A stretch of 64,000 nucleotides of DNA from Metaphire vulgaris (taxonomy: Eukaryota; Annelida; Clitellata; Crassiclitellata; Megascolecidae), in assembly GCA_018105865.1 (NCBI GenBank), contig CM030866.1:4543951-4607950 (forward strand). Direction: 5' to 3'. How positions within the stretch are numbered: position 1 is the stretch's first letter; the number at the start of each line of letters is the position of its first letter. The notes beneath the pieces were generated by a model. It saw only the letters and a list, made by a program, of their open reading frames with translations. It made no database searches and was not told the DNA's origin. Of this stretch, positions 34,676 through 54,372 are shown one piece after another. A program made the translations under genes and the position numbers.

Positions 34676-35025
34676 GCTCTGGGGAAGTCAGCGGGAGGAG
34701 GATAGATGGGTGGGAATCAATGCACGCACATAGCCAACGACACTGACGAAAACCTGGAAGTGTCTGTCAAGTACCTGTACTGTGGAATGACGATGATTTG
34801 CGAAATACCAGCGCATGGCTTCTTCAAAATTCCCACGTCCGGCCGTTTCCAACTGAAAGTTAGTATCTGCGTAACCCTTCGATCCGGGCATCCAGCGTGG
34901 ATCTCGCGAACATTTACCAATAGCAGCGGTGTGCTGATTCGCAAGAGAGAACGGTATTTTGCCTTGTACATATCCAAGAGTAACGACTTGTGGACGATTG
35001 ACACAAAAGATGAGTTAAACAAGTA
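34676..35025 (+). CDS. MGG-family exon 3
   Basis: Close paralogue of the exon at 31302. Acceptor CCTTTTGCAG at 34667-34676; an in-frame TAG directly precedes ATG 34706. It encodes 106 residues to TAA 35024-35026 if unspliced. The donor CAA|GTAAGA gives exon end 35022, 317 coding nt, phase 2. M-G-G-N-Q-C start (myristoylation-type, C6 possibly palmitoylated), then H-I-A-N-D-T and V-S-V. Changes against copy 2 are spread as substitutions without frame damage, which suggests that both are under selection. The candidate short last exon (35429) is conserved but lacks the AATAAA found in copy 2. Function unknown. Confidence 0.8.
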
Positions 35026-35151
35026 AGATTTGCTCACATGTAGTGACGCATAGGCCTACGTGGTTGAAATACATCTTCATCGAACCTGTAGGGCTCCCTA
35101 GCATTAGCTACAAGTCTTCAAGTTAATAAGTTAATCGAATTAATAGAGTAT

Positions 35152-35283
35152 TTGAGTTTTGTTTGTTTGTTTTACTTGGCTGTACTGTGTAAAGTGTGTG
35201 TTTTATTAGTTTATTATATTATTAGTTTATTATTGTTTTTGTTCTATTTGATGCTGTGCTTGTCACGAAATAAAGATTATTAT
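35152..35283 (+). mobile_element. Insertion specific to unit B, retroelement-tail-like
   Basis: About 130 T-rich bases ending TCACGAAATAAAGATTATTA, flanked by ATTAATAG / ATTATTATAG. Absent at the same site in unit A. Looks like a short 5-prime-truncated non-LTR insertion. Confidence 0.45.
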
Positions 35284-36139
35284 AGACAACTAGAGAACAA
35301 CTTTTGTATAGAACTATTTTATGCCCCAAATGAAAAATCTGGAGTAAGATCAGAAGTATATTCCGGCTAAAGAATTTCTTATTGTCAAGTAACTTAGGTG
35401 CTCCATCTTTTGAAACCTTTTATTTCAGTTTATGAAAAATTTAAATGTTGAATAGCTGTTGTCGTCAAACATTTTGCGTTAGACGCCCCATTTGATGAGA
35501 ATTTGGGACTTAGGGATGTTCTAGAATACTAAGGCACAAAGACAATTCTTCAATGTGACTATAAAAGGAAAATTCAGTGCGTTTTTCTAAACTTGTTTAA
35601 CACAAAAGACTCTTAGTCAAATGCCGGCCTCTAAACGTTATCACTTTCAAACTGCCTGTATTCGGTTTGCGCGAACCAGACGTAGAATTGTTCGATATTT
35701 TCGGAGAGTAAACTGCATTTGATTATTATTTTTAGAGATATTGGCTTCTGACGTGAACCTTCGATGAATCCAAACGCGGAAAGAAATGTCTTCAAAGCAG
35801 TTTACCACTTAAGAGTGCTTCAAAAAAATGAAACGGTCTTTGCAATGGGCTTTATTACTCAAGGCATCAGTTAGATTACTGATCGCCAAATCTAAGAATT
35901 AATTCTATGTTACAGCACTTTACTAACTTCAATTAACTACGTCTTTAACGGTTTGATATTCTGTAAGGCCTACAGCGCTTGTGAAAATTATTAAATGTTT
36001 TTGTGTTAACGGCATTTGCAATCTTTCATTTAGTCTGAAGTACTAATAACTATTAGTACTTAATCGACTTAATTATATTTTATTAATTAAATATAATTAA
36101 TTGCCCTCCTGTTGTATGCTTTGTTCTGCAAAAAATTAT

Positions 36140-36420
36140 ACACCTGCAATCGTCCATTTACGAGCGCGATTAGTACTTGGACGGGTGACCGTTCGGGATC
36201 GAGTCGCGATGCCGGCGGCCAACCAAGCCGTTCATCGCTTAGGCGTCGATAAATTGGTAGCAACGTTAAGCTGCGGAGGTAAAACGCGGGTCAACAGAAA
36301 GCAATGGAAATTACTCTAGATTAATGGCGTAAGCCACCTGCGTCGCTGCTTGCCTAGTTCACGGAGATCAGCGCCGGACTCCCACGTACCCGTTCGAGCA
36401 CGGGACTACCTTTACCTTTT
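36140..36420 (+). mobile_element. 5S-rRNA-derived SINE-like element
   Basis: GATTAGTACTTGGACGGGTG followed by ACCG is the 3-prime part of 5S rRNA (internal promoter box C region). It is followed by an unrelated body of about 200 bp containing GGAGATCAGCGCCG. A related body occurs at about 50385-50600. This is the composition of 5S-type SINEs (SINE3). It lies exactly at the end of duplication unit B. Confidence 0.65.
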
Positions 36421-36570
36421 TAAAAATAAATTACTGTTTAATCTCCATAACTTATTAGAGCCATTAATCTATAGATTGTCCACGGTCTATGCTGATTAAC
36501 CATAAACGCCAAAGAATGCATTTGCGTTATCTTAAGTGACCCTGTGTAATCGCAGTTCAAGTGGTATTTT

Positions 36571-36573
<3 letters not shown>

Positions 36574-36634
<61 letters not shown>
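36574..36634. repeat. (GA)n microsatellite
   Basis: Pure GA, about 60 bp. Confidence 0.96.
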
Positions 36635-36637
<3 letters not shown>

Positions 36638-36639
36638 GT

Positions 36640-37260
36640 TCTTAGAAAAAGTTCTTAGGCTTGCCTCATGCGAAGCCTTGTAGCCATTAGGTTCTAACAC
36701 CCAATATCGAGACTTTCGACTTTGCGTTCATTCATTGCAGGAAGTGATATTTCGCTTGTAAAATAATTATTGGTCTTCGTCATTTATCGAAGCGGATGCA
36801 GCACGGAGAACGGACAGACGTCTGTTGATTTCTTGAGTTTCGACTCGAGACATTCGAAGGCTCGACTGAATCGACCAACAATTTATTTGTTTATTTTGCA
36901 GAATATCATCAGGTTCGTGAGTTGTTAAAACAGTTCGGACATACCTTGGCCTATATTATTATATTATTATTAATTTTGGCCTTTATTCTCTATAATATGT
37001 GTATCCGTAATATACAGTAACCGTCTGAGGCTTTTCTGAGTGGTTTTTCATAAGAGGCGCTATACAAATATTTCATTACATTACATAACCAGACATTTGA
37101 ACCGTGTAATTAGAAGACGTTTAATTTGGAGCTTGGACAGTAAAAATAGAACCTATTCTATAGAATAGGTCCTATTTTTACTGAGACTAAGTTTTACCGA
37201 TGCAAATGCTCCTTGCAGAATCTTAAGTATTCTTACTGAAAATACATTATCATTGATAAT
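36640..37260. other. No gene seen; small inverted repeat
   Basis: At 37141-37180, TAAAAATAGAACCTATTCTA and its inverted complement form a nearly perfect hairpin-type palindrome. CGCTATACAAATATTTCATTA near 37060 is a retroelement tail motif with a TTACA tail. No coding region. Confidence 0.55.
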
Positions 37261-37264
37261 TAGT

Positions 37265-37430
37265 AGCGTGCAGAGGGGGCGGTGGGGTGGTGGCCCGGGG
37301 CATCCGCCACATGGGGGATCCAAATGGACTTGGCGACCTTTTTTGCTCGTCAACACTATTTTTTACATGAAAACCCTTAACAATATCATCAATTTGGTTC
37401 CGCCGGACATCCGCCATTCGCTGTACGCCA
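37265..37430. mobile_element. Degenerate MITE, GTACGCCACTG right end
   Basis: Left TAGCGTGCAGAGGGGGCGG, right CATTCGCTGTACGCCACTG. It contains the GACCTTTTTTGCTCGTCAAC module. No clear duplication. Confidence 0.55.
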
Positions 37431-37490
37431 CTGTTATTGATGTTCTATCTTTTAATTTATTCTTTCCTCTAATGGCAATATAGATCATAC

Positions 37491-37762
37491 CAGCGGCGTA
37501 GCCAGGATTTCCGGAAGGAGGATTTGGTTTTGATCATGACCAACTTCTAAAAATCTTGACAAGAAAAAAAGATCATCACCTTACACCTTTACATTCTATA
37601 GCACTTAAAAATTATCTTGGGTCCGCAGCTAAGAGGATGGCTTGACCCCCAAAACCGCGTCCGAAAATGATAAAATGATCCGTATGGAAACACATTTTAA
37701 ATATTTTTTTCGTCGGCATCCAAGGGGGTTTTAACCCCCAATCCCCCTTGACTACGCCACTG
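37491..37762. mobile_element. hAT-type MITE, CAGYGGCGTAGCC family
   Basis: 272 bp, CAGCGGCGTAGCCAGGAT to TTGACTACGCCACTG; duplications GATCATAC (37483-37490) and GATCATAA (37763-37770). It sits 140 bp upstream of the fourth array exon. Confidence 0.88.
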
Positions 37763-37905
37763 GATCATAAGCCAGTCTGGAGAAAAGGTAATGTTGTGAG
37801 TTTTTGCAAGCAAGACTCGTCCACTTAAGTTACAGTATGTGAATCCATACAGTTTTTGTCAGCACGGAACTTCTAATGCGCTATTTTACTTGCACATACA
37901 TGTAG

Positions 37906-40233
<2,328 letters not shown>

Positions 40234-40234
40234 C

Positions 40235-40285
40235 ATTTTGTCCCCATGACATTTTGTCCCCATGACATTTTGTCCTAGCACCATT
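40235..40285 (+). repeat. 17-bp tandem repeat in the 3-prime UTR
   Basis: Three copies of CATTTTGTCCCCATGA begin right at the TGA of array gene 4. Confidence 0.85.
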
Positions 40286-40620
40286 TGCTTGTGCGGAGTT
40301 ATCTTAAGCAATGAGATTTGTTATTAAGTGGGACGAGTGACAATTCTTTAGCATCCATCGCGTATTATTAGGCAATTCTTTTTGTATTTGCTTCGGTTGG
40401 ATCAAATTAGTGTCTCTATATTTATAAATACAAATTATGCATTGGCGGAGTACGAATCGAAAAAATTACCATGAGTGTCATTGCAAAATATGCAACGGCA
40501 ACAGGAGTAGCTGTTGAAATTAACTTTCACCTGCCTTTAAAGTTATTTTATCTGTCCTCGATTTTTGTTGTGTCTGGGAATTCTAAGCTGTAGGCCGAAA
40601 TTATTGGATTTCTATACAAT

Positions 40621-40806
40621 CAGGGTTTAATCTAGGCCGTTTCCGGGGGGTTGCCCTTCCTCCCGAAAATTTCAAATTCCCCCGGAAATTTTAGCATTCT
40701 ACACTGTATATCGACTTACAGTGCACCCCAGGCTCCACTGGCTGACTTTCCCCCGGCCTTGTCAGTTCCCCCCCCCCCGGAGTCCAGGAGTCTAGATTAG
40801 CCACTG
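40621..40806. mobile_element. MITE, CAGGGTTTAATCTAGG family, copy 2
   Basis: CAGGGTTTAATCTAGGCC to CTAGATTAGCCACTG; flanks TATACAAT and TTTACAAT (7 of 8). Confidence 0.9.
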
Positions 40807-41041
40807 TTTACAATGTTCAGTGTTTTTGTTTGCTAACAACACAGCCAGTCAATATAATAATTATTAGCGTAGAGTCCGCATTGTTGAAATCATTCTCGAT
40901 CTATAACGAATAAGTTTCGGAAAATACACAAAACAAGAGAAGCGTGACACAGAATGGACGGCCACGAAATGGAAGCAAATGCAAATTATTTCGAAAACTC
41001 TGTTTACAGAAGCATCACTTGTTTCCTGAACTCACGTCTAT

Positions 41042-41042
<1 letters not shown>

Positions 41043-41112
<70 letters not shown>
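41043..41112. repeat. (CT)n (AT)n microsatellite
   Basis: Two consecutive dinucleotide repeats. Confidence 0.95.
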
Positions 41113-41114
<2 letters not shown>

Positions 41115-41267
41115 CTTCCTTCTTCCTTCCTTCCTCTGTCTGTTTAACTCTCATGGAGATCAAGGTGCTTCGGTGCAGTAGCCTTGCAGACCGGAAGTTC
41201 TCTGGACTTCATTTCCGGTCCGAAAAAGACGTTTCCCACTCCTCATTTACTCTTCCGCTATCGCATC

Positions 41268-41341
<74 letters not shown>
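41268..41341. repeat. (CT)n microsatellite
   Basis: About 70 bp of CT. Confidence 0.95.
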
Positions 41342-41343
<2 letters not shown>

Positions 41344-41344
41344 C

Positions 41345-42065
41345 GGCCGAATGCAGCTAAGATTAAACGCGACAGGGCAAATCATCGCGCATCGCGTAGG
41401 ATAAGCGCCGGTCATTGGCACGTTTTGAGGCCAGATCAGTTTTATGGACGCTACTAGCTCATAACTGCGCGGCAAATCCTTTGGATTTCTATGGATAGTA
41501 CGCGGATTAGAACGATTCGCTGATTAGGTAAATCATCGACCTATCCTAAATAGACTTTATCCATCCTCAGAGTCAGAAAGTAAAATTATCCAAAATTATA
41601 TCCTTCAACTGATTAGATTTAACCGATCATAGCGCTGCGTGAAACTGTTTTACATACAACGATAGATCTCAAAATCTCAAGAAATGATAACTCGACTGAA
41701 ATCAGTTATCTCTACTTTATCTTATCGAAAGTCGTTTTGAGGCTTATCGAAGACCATCTAAAGATAATTTCCACTGGTCGGCACTTTTGTCTTCTGGGGT
41801 CGTCTGGAAGAGAAAATGCGAGGAAGAGAGGAAAAGAAGAAGAAGGAAAAGTCTTTCTGGCATACGAGAGGTCGTATTCTAATCATTAATTCCTAATCAT
41901 CGTCGTCGTCGTCGTCGCATCATCATTTTTATTCCTCCCATTTTATTGATCTTTCGTTCGATATAATTTCTATTTGAGTCAGATATAAGAACTGTAGTTT
42001 GTCAGAATATTGGTTTTAATAAAACATTTAACCAAACCAATTCACAATTGCATTTATGTTGCGCC
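41345..42065. other. No gene seen
   Basis: No supported frames. A GTC trinucleotide run lies at about 41900-41916. It could contain the promoter or 5-prime exon of the KChIP-like gene, which I could not find. Confidence 0.3.
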
Positions 42066-42069
42066 AAGA

Positions 42070-42226
42070 GCATTCTATACCTTCTCTGGGAGGAGAATCC
42101 CTCCCCCCCCAAGTTTGAAATTTCCCCCAAATGTTTTTGACATTTTAGCAAGTAGTATGACCTTCCTAATGTCTGTTCCCCCCAATGTTAAACTCTTCCC
42201 CAATGTCTAAATGGATAGAATAAACA
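42070..42226. mobile_element. Partial MITE, GAATAAACACTG right end
   Basis: The right end GGATAGAATAAACACTG matches 19875-20071; the left end CATTCTATACCTTCTCTGGG is degenerate. Confidence 0.5.
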
Positions 42227-42419
42227 CTGGTCAAGACAATAGAAATTTCCAGTAGCCTAAGTATTAGATTTATTGAATGAGTTGGCGTAAAAAGGCGATT
42301 GAAATAGTAAAATGCATAAACGTTAGATCTTGTGTTATGTGTGTGAAATAAAATCTCAATAAATCCATCAAAATGCGCTAAATGAAAGTGAATTGAGATA
42401 TTCGATTGCATTTTTGCAG

Positions 42420-48645
<6,226 letters not shown>

Positions 48646-48649
48646 ATTT

Positions 48650-48905
48650 ATTCTGCGCCCGTGCGAATAAGCGCATTTTGTAGCGCAACTGTGTCTCTAT
48701 GGCATATCGTGTTGGAAGTATAGCACGTTGATCAGTAGATAAATTAGACAACGAAATTGGGAAACTCCGTTCCTGCGTTGAATCGATTACAGTATCTAAT
48801 AGTCAGTTGTTAAATTCATTCGCCAGGTGGAGACACTATTCTACTGTTGTATCTGAAATGCATTGGAGTCCTCTTGTAGCGAGAAATGTACAGTATATTG
48901 GGATA
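48650..48905. other. 3-prime flank of the KChIP-like gene
   Basis: No polyadenylation signal AATAAA was seen within the first 200 bases after TGA 48645. Nothing else was recognised. Confidence 0.35.
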
Positions 48906-48911
48906 GAAGGC

Positions 48912-48968
48912 TTAACCCCTTAACCGTGTATTTAACTGTAACTCAATGTAAAATGGACAGATATATCC
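48912..48968. mobile_element. TTAA mini-MITE, copy 4, truncated
   Basis: TTAACCCCTTAACCGTG onward matches copies 2 and 3 up to ATATATCC, then is cut by the MITE at 48972. Confidence 0.85.
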
Positions 48969-48971
48969 TCT

Positions 48972-49161
48972 CAGTGACGGCTCCACCGGGGGGGGCAGGG
49001 GGTCCCGTACCTCCCTATTGAGAGCCTGGCCCCCCAGTGCCCCCCCAGTTGGGACCCTATACTTAATGCTACATACATTAAACAACAAATGGTTGGCCCC
49101 CCATGATTAGAAGTTGCCACCCCAACGGCCTCCCACTTGCCAAATCCTAGAGCCGCCACTG
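48972..49161. mobile_element. hAT-type MITE, CAGTGRCGGCTCC family
   Basis: CAGTGACGGCTCCACCGG to TAGAGCCGCCACTG; flanks TATCCTCT and GTCCCTCT. It replaces the right end of the TTAA mini-MITE. Confidence 0.88.
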
Positions 49162-49164
49162 GTC

Positions 49165-50240
49165 CCTCTTCTCTCCCTCCGCCATGATCTCACTAATGAA
49201 AGAAATGTCCCGCCATTTCACACTGCGTCTTGCTCGAGGAACAGCCTCAAGGATTGCATGACGTCATCACATTTCATTATTTACTTCCGGAATCTCCTTC
49301 TCACTTTGCGTCATTTCGCCGTAAATTATTACCAATTGAAACCGCTTGTCACAATATCACACGTTTAGCCTCCATCTAAGACCCGATAGTCTTTTTTGAC
49401 TCCCACCCTCTCCCACCCCAACCCCACCCTCGTGTCCTCTCTCCCTGAAGACGTTTTCCTTTGCGGCCAATCTGGCAGTTTCGCCCACTTTTAGCCCCCG
49501 TAATCCCTTCTGTCACCGAAACTCTCGACCGTCATCTCCGTCAATTTTCTCGGCCTCGGCATCCAATCAAAACCGCCGAACGCGTCACGTTGCCAGGCGA
49601 CGGAGAATCCTTCGAGGGAAATCCATTTCAGAATTGGATATCAGAGGGATCGGTTATATATGAAATTAAGCCAATATCCATCCCGTCGCAAACAATGGCG
49701 CTCCGCATATCGGATACTGACGTCGGTGATACATTCAATTACAATCCTAAAAGCGCCGGATGACGTAGATAGTGTGACGTCACTGCGTCGTCATCGCAGT
49801 TAATGATTTTCCCGACTATGTGCAGTAGTAAACCACATTTAAGATTGTGTCGCACTGTTTTCCAGCAGCATTCCACTTCGTTTGCTCTCTTCCGTTATTC
49901 CACCCAGCCCTCGATTCCGTATTTAACAATTCTTGGCACAAGTCACCAACCCAACCCCCCAACCCCCGCCGCCACTGCCCCGCCCATCTGGCCCCGGGGG
50001 GCACGTCTCCAATTCCATTTTTCGTAAACGAAAAGCAGGGGCTGAGTCCCTTTCCCCCGCCGCCCTCCGCTAACCCCAGACCGGATCAGCGTAAGAGGTA
50101 TACCCAGTCATCCGATCATCGGAGGTGGGTCCTGAGCTGTTAGGACAAATTAGGTGGACTCCCTCAGGTGCCAAGCAGGCAAACGAGTTACCGGAAAGTA
50201 CATACTGTATATGATAGAACATGACGTCGCAATATAACGA
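49165..50240. other. No gene seen
   Basis: GC-moderate, C-rich stretches (49400, 49955, 50050). Frames 49461-49763 and 49847-50143 have no recognisable features. Confidence 0.35.
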
Positions 50241-50263
50241 CGCTGGCGACACCTAGCGGTCAG
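50241..50263 (-). promoter_or_regulatory. CTCF-like motif
   Basis: GGCGACACCTAGCGGTCAG is the reverse of a CCGCTAGGTGTCGCC-type CTCF core. Motif match only. Confidence 0.3.
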
Positions 50264-50384
50264 ACAGACAGGTCACTTCTGATTCATGACCGCGACGTTC
50301 TTAACAATGAAGTAAGCAAGTAAGTAATTAAATAGGTGAGTGTTGACAGCCTTCACTCAATTGCAGTGGTAAAAGTGAGTAGCA

Positions 50385-50600
50385 ATGGTAACATTGCGAA
50401 GGTAACCATATTATCGGCGGAACGACTGGCCACCGTCCGCCGATGAATGGCTTAGCCACCCATGCACGGGCTGATGGACACAAAAACGGAGATCAGCACC
50501 GACTCTTACGGGCATTGAGCCAACACGGGTGAACCTTTTCTCGATGTGTTGCCGCAGTAGATTAAAGAAGGAAGCGCTGGACAGATAAATTTCTGCCACT
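50385..50600 (+). mobile_element. SINE-like element related to 36140-36420
   Basis: Shared blocks include GGTAACATTGCGAAGGTAA (versus GGTAGCAACGTTAAGCTGCG), GGCTTAGCCACC and GGAGATCAGCACCGACTC. The 5S part is not evident in this copy. Confidence 0.5.
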
Positions 50601-50672
50601 CAAAATGTCCGCCTTCGTACTTGTTTAGTAAGTACACGTAAGTATAGCGCGACTATCAAGCATACCGCTTGA

Positions 50673-52867
50673 CAGTGGCGTAGCTAAAGGGAGTTGAGGT
50701 TAGCCCCTTCTTGTTATGTTATGTTATGTTAAAACGTCAATTTATATAGCGCAATAAACATAGCTGAATGCCAAAGTCAAGAGCACTTTACATTCTGCAC
50801 TTATACGATATGTCAAACAAGTGCGTCTTAAGTTTCTTAGCAAACAATTCGAGGTTAGTTTCCATGGACACGTTGTTAGGTAGGGCGTTCCAGAGGATAG
50901 GGTTCCCACGTGTAACAGACCTCTCACCAAGTTGCACGGTCTTGGCGGGAGGGGGAACAAGCAGCTTAACACTGTGACCAGATCGGAGCTGAAGACGACG
51001 GTCAGTAAGCGAAGGTCGATGAATTAGTTCAGCGAGGTAGTCGGGAAAGTAGGATCATACAAAGCTCGAGATGTTAGCCAGCATCGCTTATAGGTTATAC
51101 GCTCTGGAATGCGTAGCCAATGAAGCCTGTCTTTCAGCAGAGGGGTGAGATGATCACCCCATCTAGCTCTGAAGATCATTCGGGCAGATGCATTGAGTAC
51201 CATCTGTAGACGGTCCAGCTGGCTAGCAGGAAGGCCCAGAAGAATGCTATTGCCGTAATCGACCCTTGAGGGACGAATGCACGGACCAAAACGATCACTG
51301 ATGAGGTTGGCAGGTGGCGACGAATCTCTCTAATCCGCCGGAGCTGACAGTAGCAGGCTCGAGACACATTACTTACGTGGCCATTAAACGTTAACGATTC
51401 GTCGATTAACACTCCCAGAAGGCGCACTTCAGTGGATGGGGTAATATATACCCCATCAATTAAGAACGGTGCGTGGTTGATCAGATGATTCTTTCTAGGG
51501 GTCGCAATCCACAGTATCTCCGTCTTGGAGGGATTTAAGGCGAGACGGTTAGAAACAGTCCATTGCTTGATCTTAATAATACAGTCGCTGATGCGAGCTC
51601 GAAGCCGTTCTGTGTCCTTCGGAAGGCAGAAGGAATACATCTGGACGTCGTCGGCGTAGGAGTGCGCTTCGAGACCACACGACTTGATAATTTGGCCAAT
51701 GTCTGCAACGTAGAGGACAAACAGCAGGGGTCCGAGTACAGACCCCTGCGGCACGCCGCAGAGAACCTGGCGAGGACAGACGTGTGCCACTCCAGCAGAC
51801 TGACTGCGACCTACCAGTAAGGTAGTTACGCAGCCAGACAAGAACAGTATCCTTGATGCCGTATGTGAGTTCAAGACGGCGGATGATGATGTCATAATCC
51901 ACAGTGTCGAACGCAGCCGACAGATCGAGTAGGCAGAGCAGAGCTAACTGCCCATTCGCTACGGCGTCGACGATGTCGTTGTAAATCCGAAGTATGGCGG
52001 TTTCCGTGGAGTGGCCCCGCCTGTAAGCTGACTGTTCTCTCGGCATAAGACTGTTCGACACCAGGTATCTAACCACTTGACTATTTACGACTCTTTCCAA
52101 CACTTTCGATAGGAAAGGAAGATTCGAGACCGGACGGTAGTTAGCTACTTCGGCAGGATCAGAGCCAGGTCGCTTAAGATGCGGGTACACAACCGCATGC
52201 TTCCACGACAAAGGAAATTCACCTGTTCGTAAAGAAGTTGACAGGAGCGTCGCAAGGAATGGAGACAGCGTTTCAACAACTTCCTTCAGCAGCCACACCG
52301 GAAGTGGGTCGAGTTTGCACTTTATTCGGTAGTGATCGGATGGTCGCTACGACTTCCTCCGTAGACAAAGCAGAAAACTCATTGAGGGAAGACCCTGTGT
52401 ACAAGGTGTACTCAGCAGGTCGGGCATTCGACGTTCTCTGCCTGATAGCGTTAATTTTATCATCGAGGTGCTGGTGAAAGTCTTCAGCCGAGAAACTGGA
52501 AGGCGGGCGAGAGTCATTGTCGGAATTTCCAAGGAGCTTGTCCAAGTTTCTCCACGTCCGCTTTGAGTCAAGTTTGGAAGACTCAAGCTCTCCCCTCCAG
52601 TATTGTCGGCCCTTCGACCTCACCAGCCGTCTACTCGCTTGAAGAGCTGCCCGCCAAGAATCGAATGCTTCAGCCTCTTTGGTCGACCCCTTCTTTTTCC
52701 ATTTACGGAAATTCCTCTCCAGAGGAATTCCCCCTTGTTGTCTGACCATTAAGCGCAAAATAATAGTAGACGACCTTTTTTCTTGTCAGAATTTTTTCTA
52801 AATTGGAAATCATCATGTGAGCCATAACCCCACCCCCCCCCTTCGGAAAATCCTGGCTACGCCACTG
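50673..52867. mobile_element. hAT-type element carrying a LINE
   Basis: The left end CAGTGGCGTAGC (50673) and right end GCTACGCCACTG (to 52867) are perfect inverted repeats flanked by the perfect 8-bp duplication CCGCTTGA (50665-50672 and 52868-52875). The right arm holds the GACCTTTTTTCTTGTCAG module of the other MITEs. The 2-kb interior is a LINE in reverse orientation, so a small MITE was enlarged by a retroelement insertion. Confidence 0.93.
50706..52758 (-). mobile_element. LINE (CR1/jockey group), 5-prime truncated, frameshifted
   Basis: Reverse transcriptase on the - strand in three overlapping frames (52758-52273, 52298-51573, 51895-51176), i.e. at least two frameshifts. Motifs in order: Y-R-P-V-S-N-L-P; L-L-D-L-S-A-A-F-D-T-V-D; G-V-P-Q-G-S-V-L-G-P-L; S-Y-A-D-D-V-Q-M; L-N-P-S-K-T-E; L-L-G-V-L-I-D. 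The C-terminus L-L-V-P-P-P-A-K and G-N-P-I-L-W-N matches 39095-39380. The 3-prime end reads TTGCGCTATATAAATTGACG and a tandem AACAT tail (50706-50732). No endonuclease domain is present. Not functional as written. Confidence 0.92.
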
Positions 52868-53028
52868 CCGCTTGACATTCATTATCCACGATTCGAGTAC
52901 TGTGACGTCATCTGACAGTCAAGTACTCTGGCCAATTGTTCTCCGGAATCGATAGTCACGTGACCCGACGGAACTTCCGGGCGTTTCGCGCCTCCTTGGC
53001 GAGTCATCGAAACCGGAAACTGCGTCAT

Positions 53029-53823
53029 TCAGTTGTAAGGAGATGACGACACAGCGTCGTCGTCGTCGTCATCATCGCAGTAGGACCACGGTCGAGGGCT
53101 GGGTCCCACTGAGGGGGACGAATGGTCCCTCTGTCCCTTCCCCTTCGACCGGGAAGTGGCCACGTCCGCCAGGGACCAGATCCGGGGTTTGTCCTCCGGA
53201 CAGAAGGACGTCCCGTATCCGGGAAGACAGGCGGGAATTCGCGGCTGGGCAGGACGACGTAGATCGGCGCTGATGTTCCGGTATCCTCCAGTTTCCGGCG
53301 TCTGGTTACAATCGTCGCCGGAATCCTCCCCCGGCGCCGGTTTCCGACGCCGGGAAACGTGGACCGATGAATCCGTGAGACGGAAATCCGATTTGGCGAA
53401 GAGGTTGTCCTCTCTTCCTAAACATGCGATCATCGTCAAACCATAGAGCCAACTAGTACACAATCATTATGCCAAACAGTGCAATTTGCCCTCCTCCGTC
53501 CAATCCTATATGCAATGGCGAGGTCTTTATGTTCTGCCTTTTAAAATCTGTCGTCAGAATTATTGGAAAAAAATCGAATATGTTAACTATTTATGCATGT
53601 TTTGTCTTTTTCTGATGCGTGTTTCGAATTTTGAGTCAGATGAATGGACTTAATTTCTATAGCGCTTAAATCCTACAAATTAGCGTGACATTTCTGCCTC
53701 TGTTTCTGTCTTCCTATCTCTCTGTGTCTCTGTCTGCCTGTCTTTGTCTGTCTCTGTCTTTCTCTCTGTCTTTCTCTATGTCTTTCTCTCTGTCTGTCTT
53801 CCTCTTTCTCTGTCTTCTCTTTC

Positions 53824-53890
<67 letters not shown>

Positions 53891-54241
53891 GCACTGACAT
53901 CGAAATCTGGATCATAATTGAAATCGATTGGATTGAATGCGTCGTCGTCGTCGTCGTCGTTGGACTCTTCGTTTGAATCCTGAGTACTTCCTGACTCTGT
54001 GAGGCGATTGTCTTGCAAATGGGAAACCTGCACCCAGTCGGAGTCGGTGACGGATTCGGTGAGGCGCGACCAAGTGGGAACAAAACGCACCCGCATGGAC
54101 GCTGTCCTATTACGACATTGTTACGCAAATAACTAGATCTGTTCGTAGAAATGAACTCAACCGTAACCTTCAAAGGAAGAGCAAAGGAAAAGGAACAGCT
54201 ATTATGATGATGATGATTATTATTATTATTATTATTATTAT

Positions 54242-54318
<77 letters not shown>

Positions 54319-54336
54319 TTATTATTATTATTATTA

Positions 54337-54372
<36 letters not shown>

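Larger units (their letters stand above)
33288..36138 (+). repeat. Tandem segmental duplication, unit B
   Basis: Second copy of unit A, separated by about 195 bp. Unique to unit B are a nested MITE (33666-33850), a LINE tail with AAT array (about 34030-34195) and an insertion of about 130 bp at 35152-35283. Confidence 0.9.

Noticed and set aside
53891..54096. Acidic - strand frame as a certain Iroquois exon
   Set aside because: E4 and E5 already join in phase 1 without it. An acceptor TTTGCAAG in the right phase exists, but the only matching donor is weak (A|GTGCAC). Left as optional.
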